Source: an uncultured Eubacteriales bacterium
GTDB taxonomy: Bacteria; Bacillota; Clostridia; Oscillospirales; CAG-382
Length of the DNA: 64,000 bases
Direction: 5' to 3'
NCBI GenBank assembly: GCA_900551295.1
Contig: URVJ01000001.1
Coordinates: 124,001-188,000, forward strand
The position numbers and the translations under genes are program-made. Numbering within the stretch: the stretch's first letter is position 1; each line of letters begins with the position of its first letter. Below the pieces are notes generated by a model that saw only the letters and a program-made list of their open reading frames with translations, made no database searches and was not told the DNA's origin. Positions 17,752 through 26,166 of the stretch are shown here, in pieces.

Positions 17752-20037
17752 TTAAAATCCTCCGGGGCCGCCACCGCCGGGTTCTCCGCCCATGCCTCCG
17801 GGGCCGCCTCCAAATCCGCCGTACTGACCTTGCTGCTGTGCGGTCGAATTGCCGATACCCGCTGCATTTGCCTCGTCGAGTATAACAACATCTCCGACTT
17901 CGAGTCCTTCGGTTATTTCGACGTAATCATCATCATTGATACCTATCTTGACTGGAACTTCATCATAAGATGTATCGGAAGAAACCGACGAATAGTCACC
18001 GGGCGTCATTTCATCAACCGATTTTGCCGCCGCTGCGGTTCTGTTGTTTCCTTTACCTGAGTTCTTAGCTCCGTCCTGCGGCATTTCGGGCATCTCACCG
18101 TCCTTGGGAATCTGCGTGTTTTCGGGCATTTCAGGCATATTTTCGGGTGCATTTGAGTTATTTTCAAATTCCGGCTTTGCATTTTCCGAATTATCCGCAG
18201 CGTTATCCTGCGAGACAGTGCCGTCTGAGTGCTTAACAACTTTTACAACATTACCGCGCTGAACTGCGGCAAGAGGAACAGCAATAGCATTTTCGACTTT
18301 CTTTACTACAATATCCGCGTCGATGTTCATGCCGGGCTTTAACATCTGTGTTTCATCGGTAACTTCAAGCGTAAGCGTTCCCATATCGGAAGAAAATGAA
18401 TAATAGCTGTCGCCTGCATTGTAAGTACCGTCGGAAAGAGCGGTAAGGTTCTTTTCGCCTGCGGCATAGGTTCTTGTGCCGTCCTCGGCGGTTGCCGCCG
18501 TGATCTTTATATCCGAGCCGTAATTATACACGGTTCTGCCGTTTTCAACAGCCGTTCCGGAAAGTTTATACTGCTTTACGGTAGAAGTTTTGCCGGTCTT
18601 GTATGTCTTGTGAACCGTTCCGTCCTCATCTGTCGTGCGCTTATCTTCGTCCTCGATGTTTTCTATTGTAACTTCAACAGGGTAAACCGTCGTTCCGTTG
18701 GTTGTCGAACCCTGAATACTGATATTTGTAACAGTGCCGTGATATTCTTTTCCGGTTCTTGCGTCGGAAGTTATAACAACGTCCTGTCCGAGAGAAAGGT
18801 CGTCTATATCAAGTTCGTCTATACTCATTTCAAACTTGAACGCCGACATATCGTAAATTACCGCAAGAGCAGAGCCGCCGTTGGTTCCGCCGCTGCCGAG
18901 AGTATCTCCGGCTTTGTAATCCTTTGAAATTACAGTACCTGCAATAGGAGAAGTGATGTTATAATTGTCGTACGCGTCGAGTGCGTCGGAAAGCGATGTT
19001 TTTGCGTCGTCGAGACTGAGTTCAAGGCTCTCTATCTGATTGTCGATATTTGTGCTTGTGAGCTTTATAACAACATCGTCCTTGGAAACTCGGTCGCCCT
19101 CGTCCTTGTATATTATACTTACATCGCCGTTTGTTTCAGCGACAATTTTACCTTCGTCATTGTAGTAGAAGTTGGCGTTCTGAGTGCAGGCAGCGTCGCC
19201 GATCTTTGCAAATGCAGTCGTTTCGGGTGTTATACCGCCGCTGTTCTTTACCTTGATTTTTACAGTTCTCGTAACAACTCCGAGAGAGCTTACGCCGGTC
19301 GTTGTGCTGACTTCGGACACAGTACCGTAGACCGTTTCATAGCTTGAATCGACGGTAAGCTCGGCGGTATCTCCGACTTTGATGTTCGCAGCGTCGGTCG
19401 CCATGAAAGGAGAGTCTATGCACATGGTGTCCTTGTCGATTATATCGGCAATGGTCATACCTGCCGTAACTTCGTCGCCGACTTCAACGTACATTTTCTG
19501 AATTACACCGCTGTTTTTAGCTTTGATATTAAGCTTATCGCGGTTTTCATATGCGTCTTTAAGCGAACGCTCTGCGTTTTTGACGGAGTTTTCAGCACGC
19601 TTAACGCTTGAATCGAGATTCTTTGAATCTATCTCGTAAAGAAGCTGGTCCTTGACGACTGTATCGCCCTCGTCAAAATAATCCGCCGTAATATCGCCGC
19701 TTACAAGCGCGGTAATTGTGTACGAATCGTTCGGCTGGATTGTTCCCGAACTTGTGAGAGTCTTTGTTATGGTTCTTGTCGAAACGCTGTATACGGAAAG
19801 ATCATTCAAACCGGAATTTTTATTTTCGGATTTGAAAAATCCCATTTTCCATGCCGCAAGCGCTATGACGGCAAGTATGATTATTACATATGTAACAATC
19901 TTTTTGATTTTTTTGCGTCTTTTTTTATTTACGGGCTTTTTTTCCTTGGTCTTTTTCGCAGGCTCCGCGTTCTGTTGTTCCGGTACGGCCGCCGTCTGAG
20001 TCTGTTCGGAAAGCTTGCTTGAAGTTTCGTTACTCAT
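17752..20037 (-). CDS. HlyD/MacA-family membrane fusion adaptor, enlarged
   Basis: A 761-residue adaptor, roughly twice the usual length. Residues 1-45 are a Lys-rich cytoplasmic tail and ~46-66 a membrane anchor. Two successive lipoyl-hairpin units appear at about 95-200 (VVKDQLLYEID, then VEVGDEVTAGM) and about 300-400 (IYKDEGDRVSKDD, then SPIAGTVISKDYKAGDTLG). A beta-barrel region follows, then a Pro/Met/Glu-rich insertion (~630-660) and a Gly-rich tail (last ~25 residues). MacA-type proteins link the permease to the envelope; here the complex must work in a Gram-positive wall. It is first in the operon adaptor-ATPase-permease-SLH protein, with AGAAAGGAAAC before the ATG. Confidence 0.9.
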   Translation of the reverse strand: MSNETSSKLSEQTQTAAVPEQQNAEPAKKTKEKKPVNKKRRKKIKKIVTYVIIILAVIALAAWKMGFFKSENKNSGLNDLSVYSVSTRTITKTLTSSGTIQPNDSYTITALVSGDITADYFDEGDTVVKDQLLYEIDSKNLDSSVKRAENSVKNAERSLKDAYENRDKLNIKAKNSGVIQKMYVEVGDEVTAGMTIADIIDKDTMCIDSPFMATDAANIKVGDTAELTVDSSYETVYGTVSEVSTTTGVSSLGVVTRTVKIKVKNSGGITPETTAFAKIGDAACTQNANFYYNDEGKIVAETNGDVSIIYKDEGDRVSKDDVVIKLTSTNIDNQIESLELSLDDAKTSLSDALDAYDNYNITSPIAGTVISKDYKAGDTLGSGGTNGGSALAVIYDMSAFKFEMSIDELDIDDLSLGQDVVITSDARTGKEYHGTVTNISIQGSTTNGTTVYPVEVTIENIEDEDKRTTDEDGTVHKTYKTGKTSTVKQYKLSGTAVENGRTVYNYGSDIKITAATAEDGTRTYAAGEKNLTALSDGTYNAGDSYYSFSSDMGTLTLEVTDETQMLKPGMNIDADIVVKKVENAIAVPLAAVQRGNVVKVVKHSDGTVSQDNAADNSENAKPEFENNSNAPENMPEMPENTQIPKDGEMPEMPQDGAKNSGKGNNRTAAAAKSVDEMTPGDYSSVSSDTSYDEVPVKIGINDDDYVEITEGLEVGDVVILDEANAAGIGNSTAQQQGQYGGFGGGPGGMGGEPGGGGPGGF

Positions 20038-20081
20038 GTGATGTTTCCTTTCTGAAATAAATTCTTTTCAGTTCATGAGTA

Positions 20082-20110
20082 ATTGTACATATTTTTTGTG
20101 AATTCAGTAA
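20082..20110 (-). promoter_or_regulatory. Promoter for the MacAB-like operon
   Basis: On the minus strand, -35 TTACTG (20105-20110) and -10 TACAAT (20082-20087) are spaced 17 bp, about 45 bp from the adaptor start. Confidence 0.6.
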
Positions 20111-20243
20111 GTTACGAATGTGACGTTTATCTGTAATTTTTTGCACTCTTTGTTTACAATTTGGTATAAATAACAAAATCCGGTCGGCATAAAGTCGATC
20201 GGGCAGGCAAATTAGCTAAAACTAACTGCATAGTGTTCAGTAA

Positions 20244-20412
20244 TTATTTTTTGTGATATTCTTCAAAAAGGTCATTCGGGGTACATTCAAGAATATTGCA
20301 GAGAGCTTCAAGATTATCATATTTTATAGCCGAGGTCTGATTGTTGACAAGTTTATTAAAATTCTTATAGCTAAAACCAAGCTGAATATAAAGCCAATAC
20401 TTGTTTTTTTCT
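20244..20412 (-). pseudogene. 3' remnant of an XRE-type transcriptional regulator
   Basis: About 55 minus-strand codons read KNKYWLYIQLG, FNKLVNNQTSAIKYDNLEAL and CNILECTPNDLFEEYHKK before a TAA at 20244-20246. This is the C-terminal three quarters of a small XRE-type regulator (the TKYWLYxQLG...NFNKxVNN family). No start codon is present: the reading frame runs directly into the S-layer fragment on the other strand near 20405-20412. Confidence 0.6.
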
Positions 20413-20576
20413 TTTACAAAGCCGGTATAGTTACGGGCGACGCAAGAACGCGCCTATACCGTCCCGAAGACAATCTGACGCGTGCGGAGGCTTGTGTTAT
20501 TTTCACGAGAATTGCCGTTTCGAGCATGAGAGTTTCGTCGTTTGATCAGAAAATAACTCCGATATTTACACGTTAA
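20405..20576 (+). pseudogene. 3' remnant of an S-layer homology protein
   Basis: The plus strand reads FYKAGIVTGD, RTRLYRPEDNLTRAEACVIF and TRIAV, which is a recognisable SLH module, then about 20 residues to a stop at 20574-20576. No start or upstream SLH sequence remains. It abuts the XRE remnant of the opposite strand, so both genes lost their 5' parts at the same breakpoint. Confidence 0.6.
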
Positions 20577-20621
20577 AAACTGAGCTTTAGATTTTGACAG
20601 AAATAATAATGTTTCAGCTCC

Positions 20622-20650
20622 TTGACTTTTTCTATAATTCAGAGTATAAT
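20622..20650 (+). promoter_or_regulatory. Promoter for the Mrp-like ATPase
   Basis: -35 TTGACT (20622-20627) and -10 TATAAT (20645-20650) are spaced 17 bp, about 50 bp before the start codon. Confidence 0.8.
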
Positions 20651-20700
20651 GATAGTTGTAGATTTTTTGGCATTAAATTATGCCTGAAGGAGGAATACAA

Positions 20701-21528
20701 ATGGCTGAAAACTGCACTCACGATTGCTCAAGCTGTTCGGAAAACTGTTCTTCACGTGACAAGACAAGCATGATTGAACCGTTAAACGAAAACAGCAGCG
20801 TTAAAAAAGTTATAGGCATAGTCAGCGGCAAAGGCGGCGTCGGAAAATCAATGGTAACTTCCTTGATTTCAGTTCTGCTTGCGCGCAAGGGCTACAATAT
20901 AGGAATTCTTGACGCGGACGTTACAGGTCCGTCGATACCCAAGGCGTTCGGAATTCACGGAAAAATAACAGGCTACGACGGTCTTATGATACCCAAGACT
21001 TCTCACAGCGGTATCAAGATTATGTCGGCAAATCTCTTGCTTGAAAGGGAAGACCTCCCCGTAATTTGGAGAGGCCCTATCATTGCAGGTGCCGTAAAAC
21101 AGTTCTGGACAGATACGGTCTGGGAAGACATTGATTTTATGTTTGTGGATATGCCTCCCGGAACCGGTGATGTTCCGCTTACGGTGTTCCAGTCGCTTCC
21201 TCTCGACGGAATAGTGATGGTTACAAGCCCGCAGGAACTTGTTTCGCTCGTCGTTTCAAAGGCGGTCAATATGGCAAAGTCCATGGAAATACCGATACTC
21301 GGTCTTGTTGAAAATATGAGTTATGCCGTCTGTCCCGACTGCGGTAAGAAGATTGAAATTTTCGGCAAGAGCAAGACCGAAGAAACCGCAAAGGCACAAG
21401 GACTTGAACTGCTTGCGAGAGTTCCGTTCTGTCCCGATATAGCGTCGCTTACCGACAAGGGAGAAATCGAAAAGTTCAGCGGCGATTATCTTGATAAGGT
21501 TGCCGATAAGGTCGAAAAACTGCTTTAA
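20701..21528 (+). CDS. Mrp/NBP35-type P-loop ATPase, iron-sulfur cluster carrier
   Basis: A 275-residue cytoplasmic protein. The N-terminus carries a Cys cluster CTHDCSSCSENC able to hold an Fe-S cluster. A deviant Walker A GKGGVGKS follows at about 42-49, then a DADVTGPSIP switch motif and a DMPPGTGD motif. A second CxxC pair lies in CPDCGK near residue 215. Mrp/ApbC proteins load Fe-S clusters onto apo-enzymes. The start at 20701 follows GAAGGAGGAATACAA; an upstream in-frame ATG at 20680 overlaps that site and is unlikely. It is monocistronic, with its own promoter and terminator. Confidence 0.95.
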   Translation: MAENCTHDCSSCSENCSSRDKTSMIEPLNENSSVKKVIGIVSGKGGVGKSMVTSLISVLLARKGYNIGILDADVTGPSIPKAFGIHGKITGYDGLMIPKTSHSGIKIMSANLLLEREDLPVIWRGPIIAGAVKQFWTDTVWEDIDFMFVDMPPGTGDVPLTVFQSLPLDGIVMVTSPQELVSLVVSKAVNMAKSMEIPILGLVENMSYAVCPDCGKKIEIFGKSKTEETAKAQGLELLARVPFCPDIASLTDKGEIEKFSGDYLDKVADKVEKLL

Positions 21529-21558
21529 AAATAAGAAAAAAATTTAATATTTCCTGAC

Positions 21559-21593
21559 AGCAATACCTGAAATACGGTATTGTTGTTTTTTAT
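21559..21593 (+). terminator. Terminator of the Mrp-like gene
   Basis: CAATACC (21561-21567) pairs with GGTATTG (21576-21582), followed by a TTGTTTTTTATT tract. Confidence 0.8.
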
Positions 21594-21614
21594 TATATAT
21601 ACTGCAAAAAATTA

Positions 21615-21660
21615 TAAACCCCTTATGACAGAGAAATCCATCATAAGGGGCAATTTTTAT
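21615..21660. terminator. Terminator of the cytidylate-kinase-like gene
   Basis: CCCCTTATGA (21619-21628) pairs perfectly with TCATAAGGGG (21641-21650). T-rich tracts follow on both strands, so it can act for the minus-strand gene and as a backup for the Mrp-like gene. Confidence 0.8.
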
Positions 21661-21672
21661 GCATTAAAAAGC

Positions 21673-22284
21673 TTATTTATGCGCAGCCTCGTACTGATTT
21701 ACATAGTCAGCGAGAAGCTCAACCGCAGCGTCTACGCCGACGGAATCGCAGTTGAGAGCCATATTGTAATTAGCAATATCGCCCCAACGTCTTGACGTAT
21801 AGTAATTATAGTACGTCGCACGCTTTTTGTCTTTCTGTTCAATGGTGCTCTCGGCTTTTTCTTCCGGAATATTATAATACTTGACAACACGCTTTTTACG
21901 GCTTTCCATATCTGAACTTATAAAGAAGTCAATGACATTGTCGTAATCGCGCAAAACATAATCTGAACAGCGACCGACTATAACACACGGTCCTTTATCA
22001 GCGCACTTTTTTATAATATCCGACTGCACAATGTAAACCTGGTCCGAAAGCGGAAGTCCGTAAACTCCTGCCGCTGAACCGAACATGGAAAGCGAATACA
22101 AAAGGCTGTGTGTGGATATTTGCTCGGCTTTCTCAAAGATATTCTCGGCATAGCCGCTCTCTTTTGCAGCCATTGTAATAATTTCGTTGTCGTAGTAGGG
22201 GATACCGAGCTTTTCCGCGAGCTTCTTGGCTATATATCTGCCGCCGCTGCCATACTGACGGCTTATCGTAATTATTGATTTCAT
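21673..22284 (-). CDS. Cytidylate kinase-like family protein
   Basis: A 203-residue P-loop protein opening MKSIITISRQYGSGGRYIAK, the GSGG-type nucleotide loop of the AAA_26/cytidylate-kinase-like family common in Clostridia. GIPYYDNEII follows, then a LID-like region RRWGDIANYNMALNCD. It probably transfers phosphate to a nucleotide or a small molecule; the true substrate of this branch is not established. The start at 22284 is chosen for GGAAGGTG upstream and conserved start context; the frame is open to 22335. Confidence 0.85.
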   Translation of the reverse strand: MKSIITISRQYGSGGRYIAKKLAEKLGIPYYDNEIITMAAKESGYAENIFEKAEQISTHSLLYSLSMFGSAAGVYGLPLSDQVYIVQSDIIKKCADKGPCVIVGRCSDYVLRDYDNVIDFFISSDMESRKKRVVKYYNIPEEKAESTIEQKDKKRATYYNYYTSRRWGDIANYNMALNCDSVGVDAAVELLADYVNQYEAAHK

Positions 22285-22376
22285 AAAGATGCACACCTTC
22301 CGTTGAGTAATTTCTGTGGAAGTATTATAACACAATACACAAAAAAATTCAAGTACCTAAAGCAAAAATGTACAAA

Positions 22377-23120
22377 TCAGCCATTATAAACTGATTTTTT
22401 ATTTAGATACGCCGAAAAACACGGCTGTTCATCAGATTCCTTTACCGCAAGAATATCAATTTCGTCGCACTCCGGATCTGTTGTATTTATAATAAGCTTT
22501 TCACCGAGCCGTGACTCATTTTTAAAATTAATCTCAAAAAACAGATCTTTCATTTGAATTTTGTCGGCATCTGGCAAAGAATCAAAGACAATATCAGCGT
22601 AAAATGTGTTATTAAGGTGACCGTTCATATCAAGTTCGGAATAATATGTTTCCCGAACATTTGTTTTCAAGAGAGAATTTTTATCAATTTTTCTGCGGAC
22701 AAAAGGCAGCGAGAATGGATTTTCGGTCGTTGTCGGAAATGTGCCGATGCCGTCAAGCGCGTCCGGACGGAGTATAGAGCGCTTTTGCAAATCAATAAGA
22801 CACCATACCGTCGAAGAAAGTCCGACGCGCACACCGTCACGAAAAATTATAAAATCACGCTGAAAAGAAATTCCACGAACGGGTCTGGGATATGTCTCGA
22901 CAACGATTCTGTCGTACATTTTAATATTATCAAGCAGCTGCAACGTAAACTTTGTTATAACAAACGCGCAGTTGTGATGATAAAGATTCATATACGTAAG
23001 ATTGCTGCCGTCGAGATCGTTTCCGGCAAGCTCCTGTAATATTCTCATAAGTGATGATAGTTTTACATATCCGTTCGGTTGAACATCGTAGCTTTCGATC
23101 CTGTACTCAAGTTTTGTCAT
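22377..23120 (-). CDS. Acyl-ACP thioesterase (FatA/FatB type)
   Basis: A 247-residue double hot-dog enzyme that releases fatty acids from acyl carrier protein. The N-terminal hot-dog (~1-125) includes NGYVKLSSLMRILQELAGND. The second (~150-247) carries the active-site string SELDMNGHLNNTFYADIVFD, with the Asp, Asn and His expected for this family. The ATG at 23120 has AGGAAG 10 bases upstream. An in-frame GTG at 23129 would lie inside that site. It appears monocistronic. Confidence 0.9.
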   Translation of the reverse strand: MTKLEYRIESYDVQPNGYVKLSSLMRILQELAGNDLDGSNLTYMNLYHHNCAFVITKFTLQLLDNIKMYDRIVVETYPRPVRGISFQRDFIIFRDGVRVGLSSTVWCLIDLQKRSILRPDALDGIGTFPTTTENPFSLPFVRRKIDKNSLLKTNVRETYYSELDMNGHLNNTFYADIVFDSLPDADKIQMKDLFFEINFKNESRLGEKLIINTTDPECDEIDILAVKESDEQPCFSAYLNKKSVYNG

Positions 23121-23246
23121 TTTCCTCACACTTCCTGAAAATTATATATTATATGTACAAATACGGCAATAACGTAAATCCGCTGTCATTTGCAATACCC
23201 CGAACTATATAAAATTCTTATTTTATATAATTATCTGTATAGTTAA

Positions 23247-23954
23247 TCAAGGTACCTCAATTATACTTCCGACGTCGTAAAGCGGCTCATCGGACAAAGA
23301 AACGGGCTCTACGCCTCTTTCGGTGCAGAATTTGAGAATTTCTCTATATTCGGCATGAGATTCTATACAGCCCGCAAAGACAAGATGTCCGTCGGACAGT
23401 TTTCCCGAACAGCCGCCGAAAAATCCGTTTTCAAATCCGTCAAGTTTTACGCCGTGCGTTTTCAAAAGCAATACATCAATTCCGGCGTTTGCGCACTTAT
23501 CCGCAACGCCTTTATCCTCGGTTATAATCGAGTTATCATCAACTACGCAAACAGAGCATTTTGTATAGCCTTGTTTTACATCAACAATTTCATAGTCCGA
23601 TTTTAATGCATAATCAAGAATGTACTGCGAAATATATTTTGAATTGCAAATAAAGCGTTTTCCGAGAACTGCGCCGTTAAATGCTACGTCAAACGGATAA
23701 CTCAAATTATTCCGCACACCGTCTGCCCTGCTTATAAACTCACAATCGCCCAAGAATGTGAACACATTGTAAACGTCGTTTGCAGCGAACCATTTTTCTC
23801 CTATATTTATGACCGACATATCCGGGTGTGCGCAAATCGGCACATCGAGAACCGAAATCTGCGGCGTAAATACAAGTTCATATCCCATTTTCTGCAATTT
23901 TTCACAGCATTTTGCACTTAATCTTGAATCTACAATAACTTTTTTGCAAGTCAT
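23247..23954 (-). CDS. DUF6873-like protein with predicted GME (guanidino-modifying enzyme) fold
   Basis: A 235-residue protein matching a conserved clostridial family that, as recalled, is described as a GME-fold domain of unknown function. Recognisable strings are CAHPDMSVINIG, LSYPFDVAFNGAVLG, VDVKQGYTKCSVCVVDDNSIITEDKG, GFENGFFGGCSGKL and VEPVSLSDEPLYDVGSI. The conserved Cys, Asp and His positions resemble those of dimethylarginine hydrolase-type enzymes, but no reaction is known. Its ATG overlaps the radA stop by four bases (ATGA), so it is translationally coupled to the DNA repair gene. Confidence 0.75.
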   Translation of the reverse strand: MTCKKVIVDSRLSAKCCEKLQKMGYELVFTPQISVLDVPICAHPDMSVINIGEKWFAANDVYNVFTFLGDCEFISRADGVRNNLSYPFDVAFNGAVLGKRFICNSKYISQYILDYALKSDYEIVDVKQGYTKCSVCVVDDNSIITEDKGVADKCANAGIDVLLLKTHGVKLDGFENGFFGGCSGKLSDGHLVFAGCIESHAEYREILKFCTERGVEPVSLSDEPLYDVGSIIEVP

Positions 23955-25357
23955 TTCTTTTTAAACACCGTTATTGCGTCTGTAATGCTTGCCACCGGAA
24001 GTATTTTTACACCGGCGCCGGACGCGAATTCCTTACATTTTACCGACAGGCGTTCAAAGTTGCGCTTAGGTATAAGTATTGTGTCAAATCCGAGTCTGAC
24101 GCTCTCACGAATGCGCTGTTCAATGCTTCCTATTGCCCTGCACTCTCCGGCAAGACCGATTTCTCCCATTGCTATCAGCTTTTCGTCAATTAAAAGATCG
24201 CGGCAGCCCGAAATTATCGCAAGACAAGCCGCAAGATCTCCGGACGGATCATCAATACGTAATCCGCCGACTATATTCACAAAAATATCTGAACTTGAAA
24301 GCCGCAGTCCAAGCCTCTTTTCCAGAACTGCCGTCAGCATTGCGAGTCTGTTATAGTCAAGACCGTTTGAAACGCGCTTCGGCACGGGATATGCCGTGTT
24401 GGTTATAAGCGCCTGAATTTCAGCAAGAATCGGCCGTGTGCCTTCCATTACGCAAAGTGTGCAATTGCCCGACACATTTACCGCTCTCTGAGAAAGCAAA
24501 TATTCCGACGGGTTTGTGACCTCGCACAGACCTTCGGATTCCATTTCAAAAATTCCGATTTCGTTTGTAGAGCCGAATCTGTTTTTAACGGCTCTCAGCA
24601 TTCTGTATGAATACTGCTTTTCACCCTCGAAATACAGCACCGTGTCAACCATGTGTTCAAGCACTTTAGGACCTGCAATACCGCCGTCTTTGTTTACGTG
24701 ACCGACAATTATAATAGACACGTTTCTACTCTTTGCAAGTCTTATAAGGCGCGTCGTAGTGGAGCGCACCTGTGTTATACTGCCGGAGGCGGACGAAGAA
24801 TCGGGATCGAGCATCGTCTGGATCGAATCGATTACGATAATATCAGGGTCTGTTATATCAGCCTCTGCAATTATTTCAGATATGTCGGTTTCGGCATAAA
24901 TAAGTATATTTTCGCATGAAACGCCGAGTCGTTTAGCTCTGAGCTTTATCTGGGACGGAGATTCCTCACCGGTAACATACAACAGCTTTTTTGTATTGCC
25001 GAGACAGCCGCAGACCTGCAATAAGAGTGTAGATTTTCCGACACCGGGTTCACCGGAAAGCAGCGTTACCGAGCCTTGTACGAGTCCGCCGCCGAGAGTT
25101 CTGTCAAACTCCCCTATTCCGGTGTTTATTCTGTCCTTTTCATCATAGGTTATTTCATTTACTGAACGGGACTTTTGTTCTGTATGAAGTGTTTCGGAGA
25201 CGCCCGAACCTTTTTTGCGCGCAAACGCCGGCTCGTCAGCTGCGGACGGCATTCTTTCTTCAAGACTGTTCCAAGCGCCGCAGGACGGGCATTTGCCGAA
25301 CCATTTTGCGCTGACGCTTCCGCATTCGCTGCATACAAATTCCGTTCTTATCTTCAT
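23951..25357 (-). CDS. radA: DNA repair protein RadA
   Basis: A 468-residue RecA-like helicase of branch migration and recombination intermediates. An N-terminal zinc finger has two CxxC pairs, CSECG and CPSCG (residues 9-28). Walker A GEPGVGKST is near 104-112, the KNRFG signature near 264-268, and a C-terminal Lon-like domain (~285-468) includes VGGLRIDDPSGDLAACLAII. It starts 16 bases after the amidase gene and overlaps the DUF6873-like gene, forming an operon. Length and motifs are typical. Confidence 0.97.
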   Translation of the reverse strand: MKIRTEFVCSECGSVSAKWFGKCPSCGAWNSLEERMPSAADEPAFARKKGSGVSETLHTEQKSRSVNEITYDEKDRINTGIGEFDRTLGGGLVQGSVTLLSGEPGVGKSTLLLQVCGCLGNTKKLLYVTGEESPSQIKLRAKRLGVSCENILIYAETDISEIIAEADITDPDIIVIDSIQTMLDPDSSSASGSITQVRSTTTRLIRLAKSRNVSIIIVGHVNKDGGIAGPKVLEHMVDTVLYFEGEKQYSYRMLRAVKNRFGSTNEIGIFEMESEGLCEVTNPSEYLLSQRAVNVSGNCTLCVMEGTRPILAEIQALITNTAYPVPKRVSNGLDYNRLAMLTAVLEKRLGLRLSSSDIFVNIVGGLRIDDPSGDLAACLAIISGCRDLLIDEKLIAMGEIGLAGECRAIGSIEQRIRESVRLGFDTILIPKRNFERLSVKCKEFASGAGVKILPVASITDAITVFKKK

Positions 25358-25372
25358 TTTCTCACCTGTCTT

Positions 25373-26107
25373 TTATTTTTGTGTACAATACTGCATAAGC
25401 GACGTAAAAATTACAAACGCCACTTTTTTCTGATACTCGCTTGTTTTTAACAGCCTTGTTTCTTCCGGATTTGACAAAAAGCCGCATTCCACAAGAACCG
25501 CCGGCGATTTTGTCTTATACAGGACATAGATACTGCTGCCGGACGGCTTGATTTCCCGGTTATTTTCCGGCTGAAGCTTTTGCTTGGTATTTTCCTGTAT
25601 TATTGCTGCTAAAACTTTGCTGCCGGGATCGTTCGGAGAGTAATATACCTGAAGTCCGCTGTACTTTTGCACGGGAAATTTATTCTGATGAATACTTATA
25701 AACGTACAATCCGGGTTTTCGGTTGCCACTGCCGCGCGGTTTCGCACATCATAGAACTTTTTCCGTTTTTCCTCACCCGAATTATAAAGCAGTCTGTCAT
25801 CTTGGCGCGTCATAACGGTTTTTACGTCCGCAAGTCTCAGATATTCTTCAAGATATTCGGATATTGCAAGATTAATGTCCTTTTCAAGCGTTCCGTCGCT
25901 GCTCTGTGCGCCGCCGTCCTCTCCGCCGTGACCCGGATCAATTACAATAACGCTTTTTTCTTTTACGGAAGCCGACGTTTTTCTTGAAAACAGACCGTCA
26001 TTGCCCGATATTTTTTGCCCTGCAAAAGAAAACGCAACCGTCAGTAATGCGACTACGACGGTAATCAGCAAAATCTGCAAATATTCCTTATTATTTCTTT
26101 TGTGCAA
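25373..26107 (-). CDS. cwlD: N-acetylmuramoyl-L-alanine amidase, CwlD type
   Basis: A 244-residue Amidase_3 zinc enzyme that cleaves peptide side chains from muramic acid. A signal anchor lies at about 10-30. The zinc ligands are His in DPGHGGEDGG (~58), Glu in TLEKDINLAI (~73) and His in FISIHQN (~137), and the catalytic Glu is in AVLVECGFLSN. CwlD proteins make muramic lactam in the spore cortex, so sporulation is suggested. The only plausible start is TTG at 26107 with GAGGG seven bases upstream; that site lies in the 3' arm of a hairpin (26110-26160). radA follows. Confidence 0.88.
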   Translation of the reverse strand: MHKRNNKEYLQILLITVVVALLTVAFSFAGQKISGNDGLFSRKTSASVKEKSVIVIDPGHGGEDGGAQSSDGTLEKDINLAISEYLEEYLRLADVKTVMTRQDDRLLYNSGEEKRKKFYDVRNRAAVATENPDCTFISIHQNKFPVQKYSGLQVYYSPNDPGSKVLAAIIQENTKQKLQPENNREIKPSGSSIYVLYKTKSPAVLVECGFLSNPEETRLLKTSEYQKKVAFVIFTSLMQYCTQK

Positions 26108-26109
26108 AA

Positions 26110-26160
26110 CAATGCCCTCTTTTCTGATTTTAAATATCAGTAAAGTATATTAGGGCATTG
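26110..26160 (-). promoter_or_regulatory. Hairpin covering the amidase ribosome binding site (possible attenuator)
   Basis: On the minus strand, CAATGCCCT (26160-26152) pairs with AGGGCATTG (26118-26110). An inner CTGAT/ATCAG helix adds to it. The GAGGG ribosome binding site is in the second arm and TTTTGC follows. It could act as a weak terminator after the upstream membrane-protein gene or as an on/off element for amidase translation. Confidence 0.55.
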
Positions 26161-26166
26161 GATTTT

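Noticed and set aside
20160..20230. Possible riboswitch or small RNA upstream of the XRE remnant (GTCGGC and GGCAGGCAAA strings)
   Set aside because: No consistent pairing and no match to a c-di-GMP or other aptamer core that I can trace.
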